Shown here: positions 17,035-30,283 of the stretch, piece after piece
Layout of the letters: every line of letters begins with the position of its first letter
How positions within the stretch are numbered: position 1 is the stretch's first letter
Assembly: GCA_004020365.1 (NCBI GenBank)
Contig: SAQR01000030.1
Location: forward strand, 1-64,000
Direction: 5' to 3'
Length of the DNA: 64,000 nt
From: Mesorhizobium sp.
GTDB taxonomy: Bacteria > Pseudomonadota > Alphaproteobacteria > Rhizobiales > Rhizobiaceae
Program-made: the position numbers and the translations under genes
Notes under the pieces: generated by a model
What the model saw: only the letters and a program-made list of their open reading frames with translations
What the model was told of the DNA's origin: nothing
Database searches by the model: none

Positions 17035-18233
17035 GACTTCTTCTCGGCAACGATTTCGATCTGCGGCGGCGGCGCGCCTTCGAGTTCTGCCGGTGCTGCG
17101 GGGGCAAGCTCGTCGGCCAATTCCACCTCGCGCAGCCATTCGCGCCAGATTGCGACCAGCAACGCCATCAGCACCGGACCGATGAACAGGCCAAGAAAAC
17201 CCATCGTCTTGACGCCGCCGACCAGGCCGAAAAAGGTCGGCAGGAACGGCAGCTTTATCGGGCCGCCGACCAGTTTTGGGCGCAATGTCTTGTCGACGAT
17301 GAACAGTTCGACGCTTCCCCAGATGAACAGCGCCAAGCCGGCCATCGGCGAGCCGCTGGCGGCGAGATAGATCGAAACAAGCGTGAAGGACAGCGGTGCG
17401 CCGCCGGGGATCAGCGCCATGATGCCGGTCAGGGCGCCGAGCGTCACCGGCGACGGCACGCCGGCCAGCCAGTAGGCCACGCCGAGCACCACCCCCTCGC
17501 CGATGGCGATAATGGTCATGCCGGTCACCGTCGAGGAAATCGTCGCGGGCACGACGCGTGAAATCCGCTCCCACCTGGTCGGCAGGATGCGTTCGCCGAG
17601 ACGGTCGACCTGCCCGGCGAAATGCTCGCCGTCGCGATAGGCAAAGAACAGCGCGATCATCATGAACAGCAGCGCCAGCAGAAGGCCGAAGGCGCTGCCA
17701 CCGGCGGCCAGCACCCCGCGGTAGATGCTGCCGATGTTGGCGCCGCTGATCAGTTGGATCAGTTCGCCGATGCCGCCGGGATGACCGAGATTGCGCGTCC
17801 ACTGCTCGTTCAGCCAGTCGCCGACCACAGGCAGCGTGGCGATCCAGTGCGGCGTCACCGCGCCATGGCGGTTGGTCTCGATCGCCCAGCCAACCCATTC
17901 GCGGACTTCGTTGCTAGCGTAGGCGCCGGCGAGCGCGATCGGCACCACCAGGAAAGTCAGGATGAACAGTATCGCCAATGTCGCGGCGACCGTGCGGTTG
18001 CCGCCGACGGCAGCAAGCAACCGCCGATAGAGCGGCCAGCTGGCAAAGGCGATGACCAGTGCAGCCAGCACCGGGACCAGGAACCCATGAAAGAAATAGA
18101 CCCCGGCGGCGACGATCAGCACCAGAAGCCACCGCGCCGCCGACAGCGGCGGAATGACCGCGGATCTGACCGGCGTCGACAGGCCGAACAGGCGTTGCTG
18201 CCCTTCCGGTTTCCGAACCCTGGCTTCTTTCAA
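17022..18233 (-). CDS. AI-2E-family (PerM-like) membrane transporter
   Basis: A 403-residue membrane protein of the AI-2E/PerM exporter family, with about eight helices and a large loop in the first half (residues about 115-185). The characteristic LTGIMALIPGGAPLSFTLVS and GGVKTMGFLGLFIGPVLMAL segments are present. It starts with TTG at 18233, supported by GGGAGA about 10 bases upstream; no early in-frame ATG exists. The tail is Glu/Ala/Pro-rich. Transport of autoinducer-2 is only one of several roles suggested for this family; others are Na+/H+ exchange. Confidence 0.88.
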   Translation of the reverse strand: MKEARVRKPEGQQRLFGLSTPVRSAVIPPLSAARWLLVLIVAAGVYFFHGFLVPVLAALVIAFASWPLYRRLLAAVGGNRTVAATLAILFILTFLVVPIALAGAYASNEVREWVGWAIETNRHGAVTPHWIATLPVVGDWLNEQWTRNLGHPGGIGELIQLISGANIGSIYRGVLAAGGSAFGLLLALLFMMIALFFAYRDGEHFAGQVDRLGERILPTRWERISRVVPATISSTVTGMTIIAIGEGVVLGVAYWLAGVPSPVTLGALTGIMALIPGGAPLSFTLVSIYLAASGSPMAGLALFIWGSVELFIVDKTLRPKLVGGPIKLPFLPTFFGLVGGVKTMGFLGLFIGPVLMALLVAIWREWLREVELADELAPAAPAELEGAPPPQIEIVAEKKSQAG

Positions 18234-18341
18234 ATGCCCATTTCTCCCAAACGCGTGTGTCCGCGCCTTATGCAGCGATGCTTATGCACCATGATAGTGC
18301 AGCAATCGTGACGACATTCCAAATGTTTGGATGGAACTGCT

Positions 18342-18493
18342 AATCTCCCCCCTTGAGGGGGAGATGTCGCCGGAGGCGACAGAGGGGGTCGGAACGTTCA
18401 GACGCGACCTCTCATTGCGAACAAAGGGGGTTGGAGCTTCACGCGCGGCGACCCCCTCTGGCCTGCCGGCCATCTCCCCCTCAAGGGGGGAGA

Positions 18494-18495
<2 letters not shown>
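18342..18495. repeat. Complete palindromic repeat, family B, with 25-bp terminal inverted repeats
   Basis: A 154-bp unit bounded by perfect 25-bp inverted repeats (18342-18366 and 18471-18495), each of which also forms its own CTCCCCC hairpin. The interior holds GACAGAGGGGGTCGG and, inverted, CCCCCTCTGGCC. The right end supplies two bases of the parC stop codon. No coding capacity; looks like a MITE-like or REP-type element. Confidence 0.85.
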
Positions 18496-20746
<2,251 letters not shown>

Positions 20747-20997
20747 GGGCTCGAACTAGCCGAGCGGGTGATTCGCGGCAAGAGGCGCCTGAATGGGGCA
20801 GCCTCTTGCGCAACACGAACTGGACGCCAGCAACATCACTCGGTTACATCCCGCTTCTATGGCAATGGATCGGATTTGCCTTTCGCCATGGTTTTCGACC
20901 ATTGTGCGGGGGAACGCCTTTTTCCCGTCCAGTTCGTCACGGAAGGGTGACGGCGCAACGAATTGAAAAATCTTCAGCACACTCTCAGGGAACCGCG

Positions 20998-22188
20998 ATG
21001 ACGATCAGACGCTCGACACTCAACAAACTCGCCTTTTCGACCTTGCTGCTGACGCTGCCACTGAACTCTGCGTTTGCGCAGGATGCGGCGGTCGCCGACC
21101 GGCTGAAGGCGGCTCTCGCCGCCCAGGGCGTCGACATTTCCTGGACCGGGGTGACGGGCGATGCCTCCAGCATGGTGCTGCAAGACGTGGCCCTCAAACC
21201 GGCGGCCGAAAAGGAAGCGCTCAAAATCGGCGACATCAAACTCGAAGGCGTGACCGAAGCCAATGGCGGTTATGCAATCGAAACCGTCTCGACTTCGCCG
21301 TTCCAGCACAGCGAAAACGGCGTCACGCTCGACCTCAGCCCCTTTATCATCCACGACATGACCGTTCCGGCCGACGGCGCCACAGGCCCGCTGGGTTCGA
21401 TGATGATGTATCAATCGGCCGAGCTCGACAACATGACGGTCAAGGTCGCCGACAAGACCGCCTTCTCGATGGACGGGCTCGCCATCGAAATCACCCCACC
21501 GGCCGACGGCCAGGCGATGGCGTTTTCCGGCACCACGGAAAAGTTCAATGCCGACCTGACGCTGGTCGAGGACCCGAAGTCCAAGGAGGTGATCAACGCG
21601 CTCGGCTACCAGAACATCACCGGAAACCTTGCCATGGAGGGCACCTGGCAGCCTGCGGACGGCAAGATGGAGCTGTCGAAATACGACATCGCCGTCGATA
21701 ATGCCGGAACGCTCGGCATGACCTTCGGTTTCGGCGGCTACACGCTTGACGTCATCAAGTCGCTGCAGGAGATGCAGAAGAAGATGGCGGCGCAGCCCGA
21801 AGGCGCCGACAATTCGGCGCAAGGCATGGCCATGCTTGGCGTCTTGCAGCAGCTTTCGTTCAACAGCGCTTCGATCCGCTTCGACGATGATTCGCTAACC
21901 AACAAGGTGCTGGACTATGTCGGCAAGCAGCAAGGCATGTCCGGCAAGGACATCGCCAACCAGGCCAAGGCGGTCGTGCCTTTCGGCATGGCGCAGCTCA
22001 ACAATCCTGAATTGACGGCGCAGGTGTCGGCTGCGGTCGGCAGATACCTCGACGATCCGCAAAGCATCGAGATCCTGGCCGAGCCGCCGGCAGCGGTGCC
22101 GTTCGCGCTGATCATGGCGGGCGCCATGTCCAACCCGGCGGACCTGACGAAGACGCTTGGCGTGACGGTCAAGGCTAACGAAGACTGA
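20998..22188 (+). CDS. Exported protein of unknown function
   Basis: A 396-residue protein with a clear signal peptide: basic MTIRRSTLNK, hydrophobic LAFSTLLLTL, and cleavage probably after Ala27 in NSAFAQD. The mature part has no membrane helix and many short beta-like segments; it looks like a periplasmic or outer-membrane-associated protein of AsmA-like or lipid-binding repeat character, but I do not recognise a family. CAGGGAA precedes ATG 20998; the frame is open upstream without a good start. It diverges from parC by about 250 bp. Confidence 0.75.
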   Translation: MTIRRSTLNKLAFSTLLLTLPLNSAFAQDAAVADRLKAALAAQGVDISWTGVTGDASSMVLQDVALKPAAEKEALKIGDIKLEGVTEANGGYAIETVSTSPFQHSENGVTLDLSPFIIHDMTVPADGATGPLGSMMMYQSAELDNMTVKVADKTAFSMDGLAIEITPPADGQAMAFSGTTEKFNADLTLVEDPKSKEVINALGYQNITGNLAMEGTWQPADGKMELSKYDIAVDNAGTLGMTFGFGGYTLDVIKSLQEMQKKMAAQPEGADNSAQGMAMLGVLQQLSFNSASIRFDDDSLTNKVLDYVGKQQGMSGKDIANQAKAVVPFGMAQLNNPELTAQVSAAVGRYLDDPQSIEILAEPPAAVPFALIMAGAMSNPADLTKTLGVTVKANED

Positions 22189-22205
22189 TTGGAGCGGGAG
22201 CGTCA

Positions 22206-22384
22206 GCGCCGCCCCTCATCCGCCTGCCGGCACCTTCTCCCCGTATAGTGGCGGGGAGAAGGAGATGGCCGCGACGTTGGCGCCTATTCTGCAACGCTGG
22301 CAGTTGGCGAAATCATTCGCGACAGCGTCTTTCTCCCCGTCACTATACGGGGGAAATGCCCGGCAGGGCAATGAGGGGCAGCGC
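22206..22384. repeat. Palindromic intergenic repeat, family A (full copy)
   Basis: About 180 bp with inverted ends: GCCGCCCCTCATCCGCCTGC at the left and GGGCAATGAGGGGCAGCGC at the right, and inner arms built of CTTCTCCCCGT-ATAGTG and TTCTCCCCGTCACTATACGG. It sits between the exported-protein gene and the convergent aspS, which fits a role at transcript ends. No gene is present in this gap. Confidence 0.8.
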
Positions 22385-22420
22385 AAACCGACAGCGTTTA
22401 GCGTCGGTTGCGGGAGGTTT

Positions 22421-24205
<1,785 letters not shown>

Positions 24206-24404
24206 TGTCATTGGTAAGTCCGGATGTTTGATTGCGGCCAAGGCATGATGGCCCGACCCGAAAATTTGCGCGAAAAGCACATGAGAGGCGGGCTTTGTCA
24301 AGGCAGGCGGCGCACGGGCAGCATCTCCGATTGAACTTCGGCTTCGACCCTAAGCGGTCATCGCTCGAAATAAGCCGTGACCCAACATCAACCGCCAATG
24401 GTGG

Positions 24405-25199
24405 TTAGCGGGTGAAGCGCGCACCATCGCCAGGCGTGGCAACTCCGCACACAACCGCCGGATCGCGACGAAGTCCACATGATTCCACCATTCGTCGGGA
24501 CGGCAGGTTCGCGGCCGATACGAGCTCATAAATGTGCGTCGCATGCAGATCGCGAAACACACTGACGATCATGCGAGCGTTGATGTAGTTGCCAAGCCCT
24601 CGGCCCCTCTGCGATTGCGCGACCGCAACCAGTCCGCCCCATGCATATCGGTGATACTCGCTGTGAGAATTGTGAGCCAGGTAGCCATGCGCAGTTGCCA
24701 CGACGGTCCCCGTCTCGTCACCCACCACTACCGTCGTCGCCGGCCCCAGGGCTCCGGCAAGCAGCGACCCCGAAAACGGCACCACGCCCGACGCCGCCAT
24801 GAAGTCCTGGATGCGGATCGTATACTCACCATCCGGCTCGGCCGGCATGTCTTGATCGAGAAGGCCATCGGGCAATCCCCGGCCGATAATTGCCTCCGAT
24901 GCCGCCAGGGCACTTGCCCGGTCGGCGGAGAATACGTCCCAGGAATCGAAACGGAAGCCCCCCTTGGCCAATCGCGACTTGAGCTCATCCGCCTTGCTTG
25001 CAGGTATCATACGAAAGCCGCAGATCCTGTCGCGATTGAGTATCTTGTCGATCAGCTCCCAGCCGAACCGGTCGGGATCATCGCATCCCATGGTGCGCCC
25101 GGTTTGGCACGCGCCAGGGGTTGCATTGATGAAGTCGACACTCGCCTCAGCTTGAGCTTGCAGACGCTGCTGAACCTCTGTGCCGAAATAGCCTGACAT
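24405..25199 (-). CDS. GNAT-family N-acetyltransferase
   Basis: A 264-residue protein. The C-terminal half has the acetyl-CoA-binding pattern QSQRGRGLGNYINARMI (motif A, Q/RxxGxG/A) and a preceding GGLVAVA strand, followed by ELVSAANLPSRRMVESCGL (motif B). The N-terminal half, with a cysteine-containing MGCDDPDRFGWELIDKIL stretch, is unrecognised. ATG 25199 is preceded by GGGGAC; the longer frame upstream lacks similarity. The substrate is unknown. Confidence 0.83.
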   Translation of the reverse strand: MSGYFGTEVQQRLQAQAEASVDFINATPGACQTGRTMGCDDPDRFGWELIDKILNRDRICGFRMIPASKADELKSRLAKGGFRFDSWDVFSADRASALAASEAIIGRGLPDGLLDQDMPAEPDGEYTIRIQDFMAASGVVPFSGSLLAGALGPATTVVVGDETGTVVATAHGYLAHNSHSEYHRYAWGGLVAVAQSQRGRGLGNYINARMIVSVFRDLHATHIYELVSAANLPSRRMVESCGLRRDPAVVCGVATPGDGARFTR

Positions 25200-25366
25200 G
25201 GGAAGTCCCCTGCGCGACGTGCCCGATGGAGTATAGCAAGCACGACGGGATATACAGCCAGGCTGCTTCCTGCTGGAACCAGCCGGACCCCCTTCAGGGT
25301 ATGGCACGGCGCGCAGAGGGGATTTTTCGGCCTTGCACGTCCTTGCATTTCCCGCTCGAATGACGT

Positions 25367-25382
25367 ATAGCCATATGGCTAT
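25367..25382. promoter_or_regulatory. Perfect 16-bp palindrome over the arsR-type start
   Basis: ATAGCCATATGGCTAT covers the candidate start codons of the downstream ArsR-type regulator. The symmetry and position are those expected of its own operator. Confidence 0.68.
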
Positions 25383-25722
25383 GCAAAAGATGGCCAGTCT
25401 CGATCGAACGTTTCACGCTTTGGCGGACGGGACCCGTCGCTCAATGATTCATACGCTCGCTCGAGGCGAGGCCAGAAGCGCCGGCGAACTCGGCCGCCAA
25501 TTTCGCTCTACCCAGCCGACGATCTCCAAGCATCTGAAGGTGCTGGAGCAGGCCGGGCTTATTGAACGCGCCATTGAGGGGCGTGTTCATCAGTTCCGGT
25601 TGCGCCGAGAGCCTCTGCAGGATGCGCAGGCATGGATCGCGCGCCATCAGGCATTCTGGACGGGTGCGGTCGAGCAGCTCGATCGCCTTTTGTCGGAGGG
25701 CGCAAACGATGACCATCGATAA
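25375..25722 (+). CDS. ArsR-family transcriptional regulator
   Basis: A winged-helix repressor of about 115 residues. The core FHALADGTRRSMIHTLARG and the recognition region QFRSTQPTISKHLKVLEQAG are typical of the ArsR subgroup that precedes SRPBCC (AHSA1) genes; no metal-binding cysteines are present. Four in-frame ATGs (25360, 25375, 25381, 25390) compete; none has a good ribosome site, and three overlap or flank the palindrome, so the start is provisional. The stop overlaps the next gene by 14 bp, so they are translated together. Confidence 0.88.
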   Translation: MAMQKMASLDRTFHALADGTRRSMIHTLARGEARSAGELGRQFRSTQPTISKHLKVLEQAGLIERAIEGRVHQFRLRREPLQDAQAWIARHQAFWTGAVEQLDRLLSEGANDDHR

Positions 25723-26176
25723 GACCGTCGCCGAAGTGCGCAGACGTTTCAGCGCCGCGCCCGAGGAAGTGTTTGCCGCCTTTGCCGAGGCCGAGATGGT
25801 CGGAAGATGGTTGAAGCCGGCACCGGAGATCACACTCGCCGTCCTGCAGTTCGAGTTCCACGTCAATGGCGCCTATCGCTTCGCCTACCAGCGGCAGCAA
25901 GGAGAAATCGTCATCGTCGGCGGCGCTTTTCTATTGATCGAGCAGCCTGCGAAGATCGTCTTTTCGTGGATAATCGAGCCGCCGGACGAGCATGCAGGCA
26001 TCGAGTCCGAGGTGACGGTGGTCATCACGCCGGACGGCGCCGGCAGCGAACTCGTCATCCGCCATGAAAAGCTCACGCGCAGCGACGCGATCGTGCGTCA
26101 CGCGGTCGGCTGGCGTGGTGCTCTGGATCAGTTGACCGCGTTGCTCGAAGCACAGGATTTGCAGCATGACCGCTGA
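25709..26176 (+). CDS. SRPBCC / AHSA1-domain protein
   Basis: A 155-residue START-like lipid- or ligand-binding protein of the activator-of-Hsp90-homology type. VRRRFSAAPEEVFAAFAEAE and VGRWLKP open the domain, and VVITPDGAGSELVIRHEKL closes the sheet before the long C-terminal helix. CGGAGG at 25694-25699 sits before ATG 25709. In many bacteria such genes follow an ArsR regulator and respond to small organic ligands; that context is reproduced here. It overlaps the next gene by 11 bp. Confidence 0.9.
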   Translation: MTIDKTVAEVRRRFSAAPEEVFAAFAEAEMVGRWLKPAPEITLAVLQFEFHVNGAYRFAYQRQQGEIVIVGGAFLLIEQPAKIVFSWIIEPPDEHAGIESEVTVVITPDGAGSELVIRHEKLTRSDAIVRHAVGWRGALDQLTALLEAQDLQHDR

Positions 26177-26531
26177 CGAGCTTGCCGCAAGCGTGCGTGC
26201 CGCTCTCGCGGGCGTCGGTGATATTCGCGAAGTCAAGATGTTCGGCGGGCTAGGTTTTATGCTGAACGGCAACATGATCGCGGCTGCGTCCCGGCGCGGC
26301 CTGCTGGTTCGCGTCGGCAAGGACCGCCAGCACGAAGCGCTAGCCGAGCCTGGAGCGCGTCCGATGGAGATGAGAGGCCGGGTGATGGAAGGCTACATCT
26401 ACGTCGACCCCCCGGCGCTGACCGGTGAAGCAGTCGGCAGGTGGCTCCGACCGGCGATCGCCTTCGTGCAGACCCTGCCGCCAAAGCTGCCCGGCCAAAA
26501 GCCGCCTCGGACGAAAGGAAAACGGGAATGA
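26166..26531 (+). CDS. TfoX N-terminal-domain protein
   Basis: A 121-residue protein consisting of the TfoX/Sxy N-terminal domain alone. DIREVKMFGGLGFMLNGNMIAA (with the conserved MFGG turn) and RGRVMEGYIYVDPPAL match the family; the C-terminal tail is Pro/Lys-rich. The C-terminal TfoX domain linked to competence regulation is absent, so a competence role is not implied. Stop and next start share ATGA. Confidence 0.88.
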   Translation: MTADELAASVRAALAGVGDIREVKMFGGLGFMLNGNMIAAASRRGLLVRVGKDRQHEALAEPGARPMEMRGRVMEGYIYVDPPALTGEAVGRWLRPAIAFVQTLPPKLPGQKPPRTKGKRE

Positions 26532-26992
26532 CACGCTTCTTCCTTGGTGTTCTTGCCTATGTCGTGCCGACATTCGCGCTCGGATTTGTCTGGCATCTGA
26601 TCTTTTTCGAGCGCACCTACGCGGAGCTTGCGATCTATCGCAGCAACATCATCATCCCGCTTGGTTTCTTGTCGATGCTGATCCAGGCAGTCCTTTTCGC
26701 CTGGGTCTACGAACAGGCGTTTGCGCGGCGGAGCGGTACATTTCTGTCGCGCGGACTGGTCTACGCAGCCTTCGGCGCCGTTCTGTCGTGGAGCTTCACC
26801 ACGCTGGCCGTCGCTGCAAAAAACGTGATGGCATCGGTTCCCGACTACCTCACGATCGAGACAGCATTCACGGTCGTGCAGTGGCTGCTCGTCGGGCCGC
26901 TGACCGCTTTTGCCTTCGGTCGATCCTCCTCACGAGACGCGAGTCGGGGTGTCGGAGCTCAAGGCCTGACCGAGGGAAGGCGCTTCGACTGA
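26528..26992 (+). CDS. Four-helix membrane protein, function unknown
   Basis: A 154-residue protein with four hydrophobic segments (about 5-25, 43-63, 79-99, 112-131) and short loops, ending in an Arg/Gly-rich tail. It is the last gene of the arsR operon, starting with an ATGA overlap on the tfoX-like gene. The DUF1761-like arrangement is possible but not established. Function is unknown. Confidence 0.78.
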   Translation: MTRFFLGVLAYVVPTFALGFVWHLIFFERTYAELAIYRSNIIIPLGFLSMLIQAVLFAWVYEQAFARRSGTFLSRGLVYAAFGAVLSWSFTTLAVAAKNVMASVPDYLTIETAFTVVQWLLVGPLTAFAFGRSSSRDASRGVGAQGLTEGRRFD

Positions 26993-27079
26993 CGGAAGCC
27001 GACTGCTACCTTCTGCCTTGATCGTGGTGAGAGTGGTCAAGCCGTGTACAATGGCCGTCATACTGACGGGAGGACTACC

Positions 27080-27583
27080 ATGCGCATTCGCACATTGACT
27101 GTCCTGGTGATGCTGCTTGTCGGCGCCTGCGCATTTGCGCAGGCTCAGACAAAGCCGATGTCAATCGAGGTGTTTCCATTCGAATTGGAGGACAAGAGCG
27201 CTGGGGCAGGAATAGTTCCGCCGGATGAACATGATAGGCGCTATCTGTCCGAGTCGGCACAAATGGCGAAGGACATGCTCTCGCAGTCCGGACGTTTTAC
27301 AGTGGTTGACGTGCCTGCAGGGGATGAGCAGGCGGTTGCGCCGCACGGATTGCGCAATTGCGGCGGCTGTGAAGGCAAAATCGCGAAAAAGCACGGCGCG
27401 TCTCTTGCCTTGCTGGGCGTCGTGACGCGCGTCAACCGAACAGAGCATACGATGTTCATTCGCATCCTCGACGCTGAAACCGGGAAACCTGTTTCCCAAG
27501 GCTTTACCGATCTTCGCATGGGTGCGAATTACGCGTGGCCCCGCTCCGTGAAATGGCTGATGACAAACAGAATTCTGCGGTAG
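27080..27583 (+). CDS. Exported DUF2380/DUF3280-like protein
   Basis: A 167-residue secreted protein. The signal peptide MRIRTLTVLVMLLVGACAFA could be cleaved as a lipoprotein at Cys17 (VGAC) or after the AFAQA segment. The mature part starts SIEVFPFELEDKSAG, resembling the DUF2380/DUF3280 pattern, and contains one NCGGCEGK pair of cysteines that may form a disulfide. GGGAGG at 27068-27073 supports ATG 27080. Function is unknown; it is separate from the arsR operon by 87 bp. Confidence 0.75.
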   Translation: MRIRTLTVLVMLLVGACAFAQAQTKPMSIEVFPFELEDKSAGAGIVPPDEHDRRYLSESAQMAKDMLSQSGRFTVVDVPAGDEQAVAPHGLRNCGGCEGKIAKKHGASLALLGVVTRVNRTEHTMFIRILDAETGKPVSQGFTDLRMGANYAWPRSVKWLMTNRILR

Positions 27584-27747
27584 GACGCCCATATCCATGC
27601 GCGCCATCGGGAGCGCGAAAGATCGCCCCTCAGCTAAAAATCAAAATGAGAAACTGATTGTCGGTGCTGGCCTGCTAACCGCCGGGAATTGCCGCTGGCA
27701 TTGGCGCGGGCGATGGTTCAAGAAGGATCAACGACAGGCCTTCCTTC

Positions 27748-28992
27748 ATGTCCTCCATGCGCCCGCTGATCCCGCTCCTTATTGCCGCCGGCATCCTGCT
27801 CGGCGGCAACGGCCTGCAGAGCACCTTGATCGCGCTGCGCGGCGCGCAGGAGGGATTTTCGGCCTCGACCATCGGCCTGATGGGCACGTTCTATTTCGCC
27901 GGCTTCCTGCTCGGCTGCCTCGCCGTCACCCACATCATGAAGGCCGTCGGCCATGTCCGGGCCTTTTCCGCGCTGGCGGCGATCGCTTCCGCCGGAACAT
28001 TGCTTCTGGTGCTGGTCGTCGATCCGGTCATGTGGTGCGCGTTGCGCCTCGCCGGCGGCTTCTGCTTCGCCGGCCTATTCACCATCATGGAAGCCTGGCT
28101 GAATTCCGGGGCCGCCAACAAGGACCGCGCGCGGGTGCTGGCCATCTACCGGATGGTCGACATCGGTTCGGTCACCGGCGCACAGTTCCTGATCCCGATC
28201 ATCGGCGCCAGCGGTTTCGCCATCTTCGCCGTCGTGTCGATCATGATCACACTGTCGCTGGTGCCGGTGTCGCTTGGCGATCGCTCCAACCCGACCCCGC
28301 CCGAAGACGTCAAGCTCGACCTCGCCCGCGTCTGGCGGATCTCGCCGCTCGGCTGCTTCGGCTGCATTGCCGTCGGCGTCACCAACAGCGCTTTTCGCAC
28401 ATTGTCGCCGGTCTATGCCGAACAGATCGGCATGTCGGTCACCGACGTCGTCACCTTCGTCAGCGTCGGCATCTTCGGCGGCGCCATCATCCAGTATCCA
28501 CTCGGCTATCTGTCTGACCGCTGGGACAGGCGTTCGGTGCTGCTGATAACGACGTGTTGCGCGCTGCTGGCGTCGCTGGCGCTGGTGTTCTGGGCGCGCA
28601 GCGACCCGTCGCTCAACTTCGTGATCGTCTTCATCTTCGGCTGCTTCGCCATGCCGCTCTATTCGCTATCGGCGGCGCACTCGAACGACCGCGCCGGCAA
28701 GGGCGAGTTCGTGCTGATCAACGCGGCTCTGATGCTGTTCTATTCCTTCGGCGCCATCGGCGGGCCGTTCGCCGCCTCGACGGCGATGCAGTATTTCGGG
28801 CCAAGCGCGCTGTTCGTGTTCACCGCCACCGTCTACGCCGTCTTCGTCGTCGTCATCCTGTACCGGATGCAGGTGCGGTCCGGCGTGCCGGCCGGCCATC
28901 GCAGCCGTTTCATCGGCCTTTTGCGGACATCGACGGTGTTCGCCCGGCTGGCCAAGCGCAACGATGATCCCGACGGGCCTGCCAAGCAGTGA
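27748..28992 (+). CDS. MFS transporter (YcaD-like)
   Basis: A 414-residue inner-membrane protein with 12 predicted helices. The segment GGNGLQSTLIALRGAQEGFS and the loop GYLSDRWDRRSVL place it in a YcaD-like branch of the major facilitator superfamily. ATG 27748 is used; MRPLIP at 27757 is an alternative. The C-terminal 40 residues are cytoplasmic and basic. The substrate is unknown. It precedes rnd on the same strand by about 100 bp. Confidence 0.88.
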   Translation: MSSMRPLIPLLIAAGILLGGNGLQSTLIALRGAQEGFSASTIGLMGTFYFAGFLLGCLAVTHIMKAVGHVRAFSALAAIASAGTLLLVLVVDPVMWCALRLAGGFCFAGLFTIMEAWLNSGAANKDRARVLAIYRMVDIGSVTGAQFLIPIIGASGFAIFAVVSIMITLSLVPVSLGDRSNPTPPEDVKLDLARVWRISPLGCFGCIAVGVTNSAFRTLSPVYAEQIGMSVTDVVTFVSVGIFGGAIIQYPLGYLSDRWDRRSVLLITTCCALLASLALVFWARSDPSLNFVIVFIFGCFAMPLYSLSAAHSNDRAGKGEFVLINAALMLFYSFGAIGGPFAASTAMQYFGPSALFVFTATVYAVFVVVILYRMQVRSGVPAGHRSRFIGLLRTSTVFARLAKRNDDPDGPAKQ

Positions 28993-29089
28993 TGACGGCC
29001 CGCCGGGTGTTGAAACCCGCACAGCGGCTTGACGAAAGCCCGCGCGGCTGAAATTGAAGGAGACCTTACACTTTGCCAAAAGCGATTTG

Positions 29090-30241
29090 ATGCACGTCAT
29101 CACCACTCAAAATGAACTCGAGACCGCTCTCGCCGCGTTCGAAAAGTCGGATTTCGTCACCGTCGACACCGAATTCATTCGCGAGACGACCTTTTGGCCG
29201 ATCCTCTGCCTGATCCAGATGGCGGCACCCGGGGTGACGGCGCTGATCGATCCGCTGTCACCCGATATCGACCTGAAGCCGTTCTTCAGGCTGATGGCCA
29301 ACGAGGCAGTCGTCAAAGTCTTCCATGCGGCGCGCCAGGACATCGAAATCATCGTTCATCTCGGCGATCTGGTGCCGCATCCGGTGTTCGACACCCAGGT
29401 GGCGGCGATGGTTTGCGGCTTCGGCGACAGCGTCTCCTATGACCAACTCGTCCAGAAGATCACCGGCGCCCGGCTCGACAAGTCCTCACGTTTTACCGAC
29501 TGGCGCCACCGGCCGCTTTCCGAAAAACAGCTCGACTACGCGCTTGCCGACGTCACCCATCTGATCGAGGTCTACCAGCACCTCAGCGCCGAGCTGGTGC
29601 GGGAAAACCGCGCCCACTGGCTGAACGAGGAGATGGACGTGCTGACCGCCCGCGAAACCTACGATCCGCATCCGGAGGACGCCTGGAAGCGGCTGAAGAT
29701 GCGGCTGCGCAAGCCACAGGAACTGGCGATCGTGCAAGCGGTGGCGGCATGGCGTGAGCGCGAGGCGCGCGAACGCGACGTGCCGCGCGGCCGGGTGCTC
29801 AAGGACGACGCCATCTACGAGGTGGCGCAGCAGGCGCCGCGCGATGCGGCAGCACTCGCCAAGCTGCGCACAACGCCGAAAGGCTGGGAACGTTCGGCGA
29901 CGGCAACGGCGCTGCTTGGCGCGGTCAACAGCGCGCTTGCCTTGCCCAGGGAAGAGATGCCGAAGCTGCCGAAGAGTTTTCAGCCGCCCGAAGGCTCCAA
30001 TGCCGCAGCTGAACTGCTGAAAGTGCTGTTGCGGATCGTCGCTGAAAAGGAGGGCGTCGCTTCGAAGGTGCTGGCCTCGAGCGACGACATCGACCGCATC
30101 GCCGCCGAGGGCGAGGACGCCGACGTGCCGGCCTTGCAAGGCTGGCGACGCGCCGTGTTCGGCGAGGCGGCGCTCAAACTGGTGCGCGGCGAACTCGCCA
30201 TCAAGTTCGACAAGCGCAAGATCGCGCTGTTCGATTTGTAG
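29090..30241 (+). CDS. rnd: Ribonuclease D
   Basis: A 383-residue 3-prime to 5-prime exoribonuclease that trims tRNA precursors. The DEDD catalytic residues are in FVTVDTEFIRE (Asp, Glu), VFHAARQDIEII (Asp) and YALADVTHL (Asp with Tyr); an HRDC domain follows at about 215-290. The ATG at 29090 (MHVITTQNELE) fits the family; a GAAGGAG site at 29056-29062 is too far upstream for it, so the true start may be a rarer codon nearby. Confidence 0.93.
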   Translation: MHVITTQNELETALAAFEKSDFVTVDTEFIRETTFWPILCLIQMAAPGVTALIDPLSPDIDLKPFFRLMANEAVVKVFHAARQDIEIIVHLGDLVPHPVFDTQVAAMVCGFGDSVSYDQLVQKITGARLDKSSRFTDWRHRPLSEKQLDYALADVTHLIEVYQHLSAELVRENRAHWLNEEMDVLTARETYDPHPEDAWKRLKMRLRKPQELAIVQAVAAWREREARERDVPRGRVLKDDAIYEVAQQAPRDAAALAKLRTTPKGWERSATATALLGAVNSALALPREEMPKLPKSFQPPEGSNAAAELLKVLLRIVAEKEGVASKVLASSDDIDRIAAEGEDADVPALQGWRRAVFGEAALKLVRGELAIKFDKRKIALFDL

Positions 30242-30253
30242 CGTCTGCGAGGT

Positions 30254-30279
30254 CCTTCTCCCCTTTTTGTGGGAGAAGG
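30254..30279. terminator. Bidirectional hairpin between rnd and a convergent gene
   Basis: CCTTCTCCC (30254-30262) pairs with GGGAGAAGG (30271-30279) around an 8-base loop with five T. It is a half-copy of the family C repeat and serves as a likely shared transcript end. Confidence 0.6.
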
Positions 30280-30283
30280 GCAA

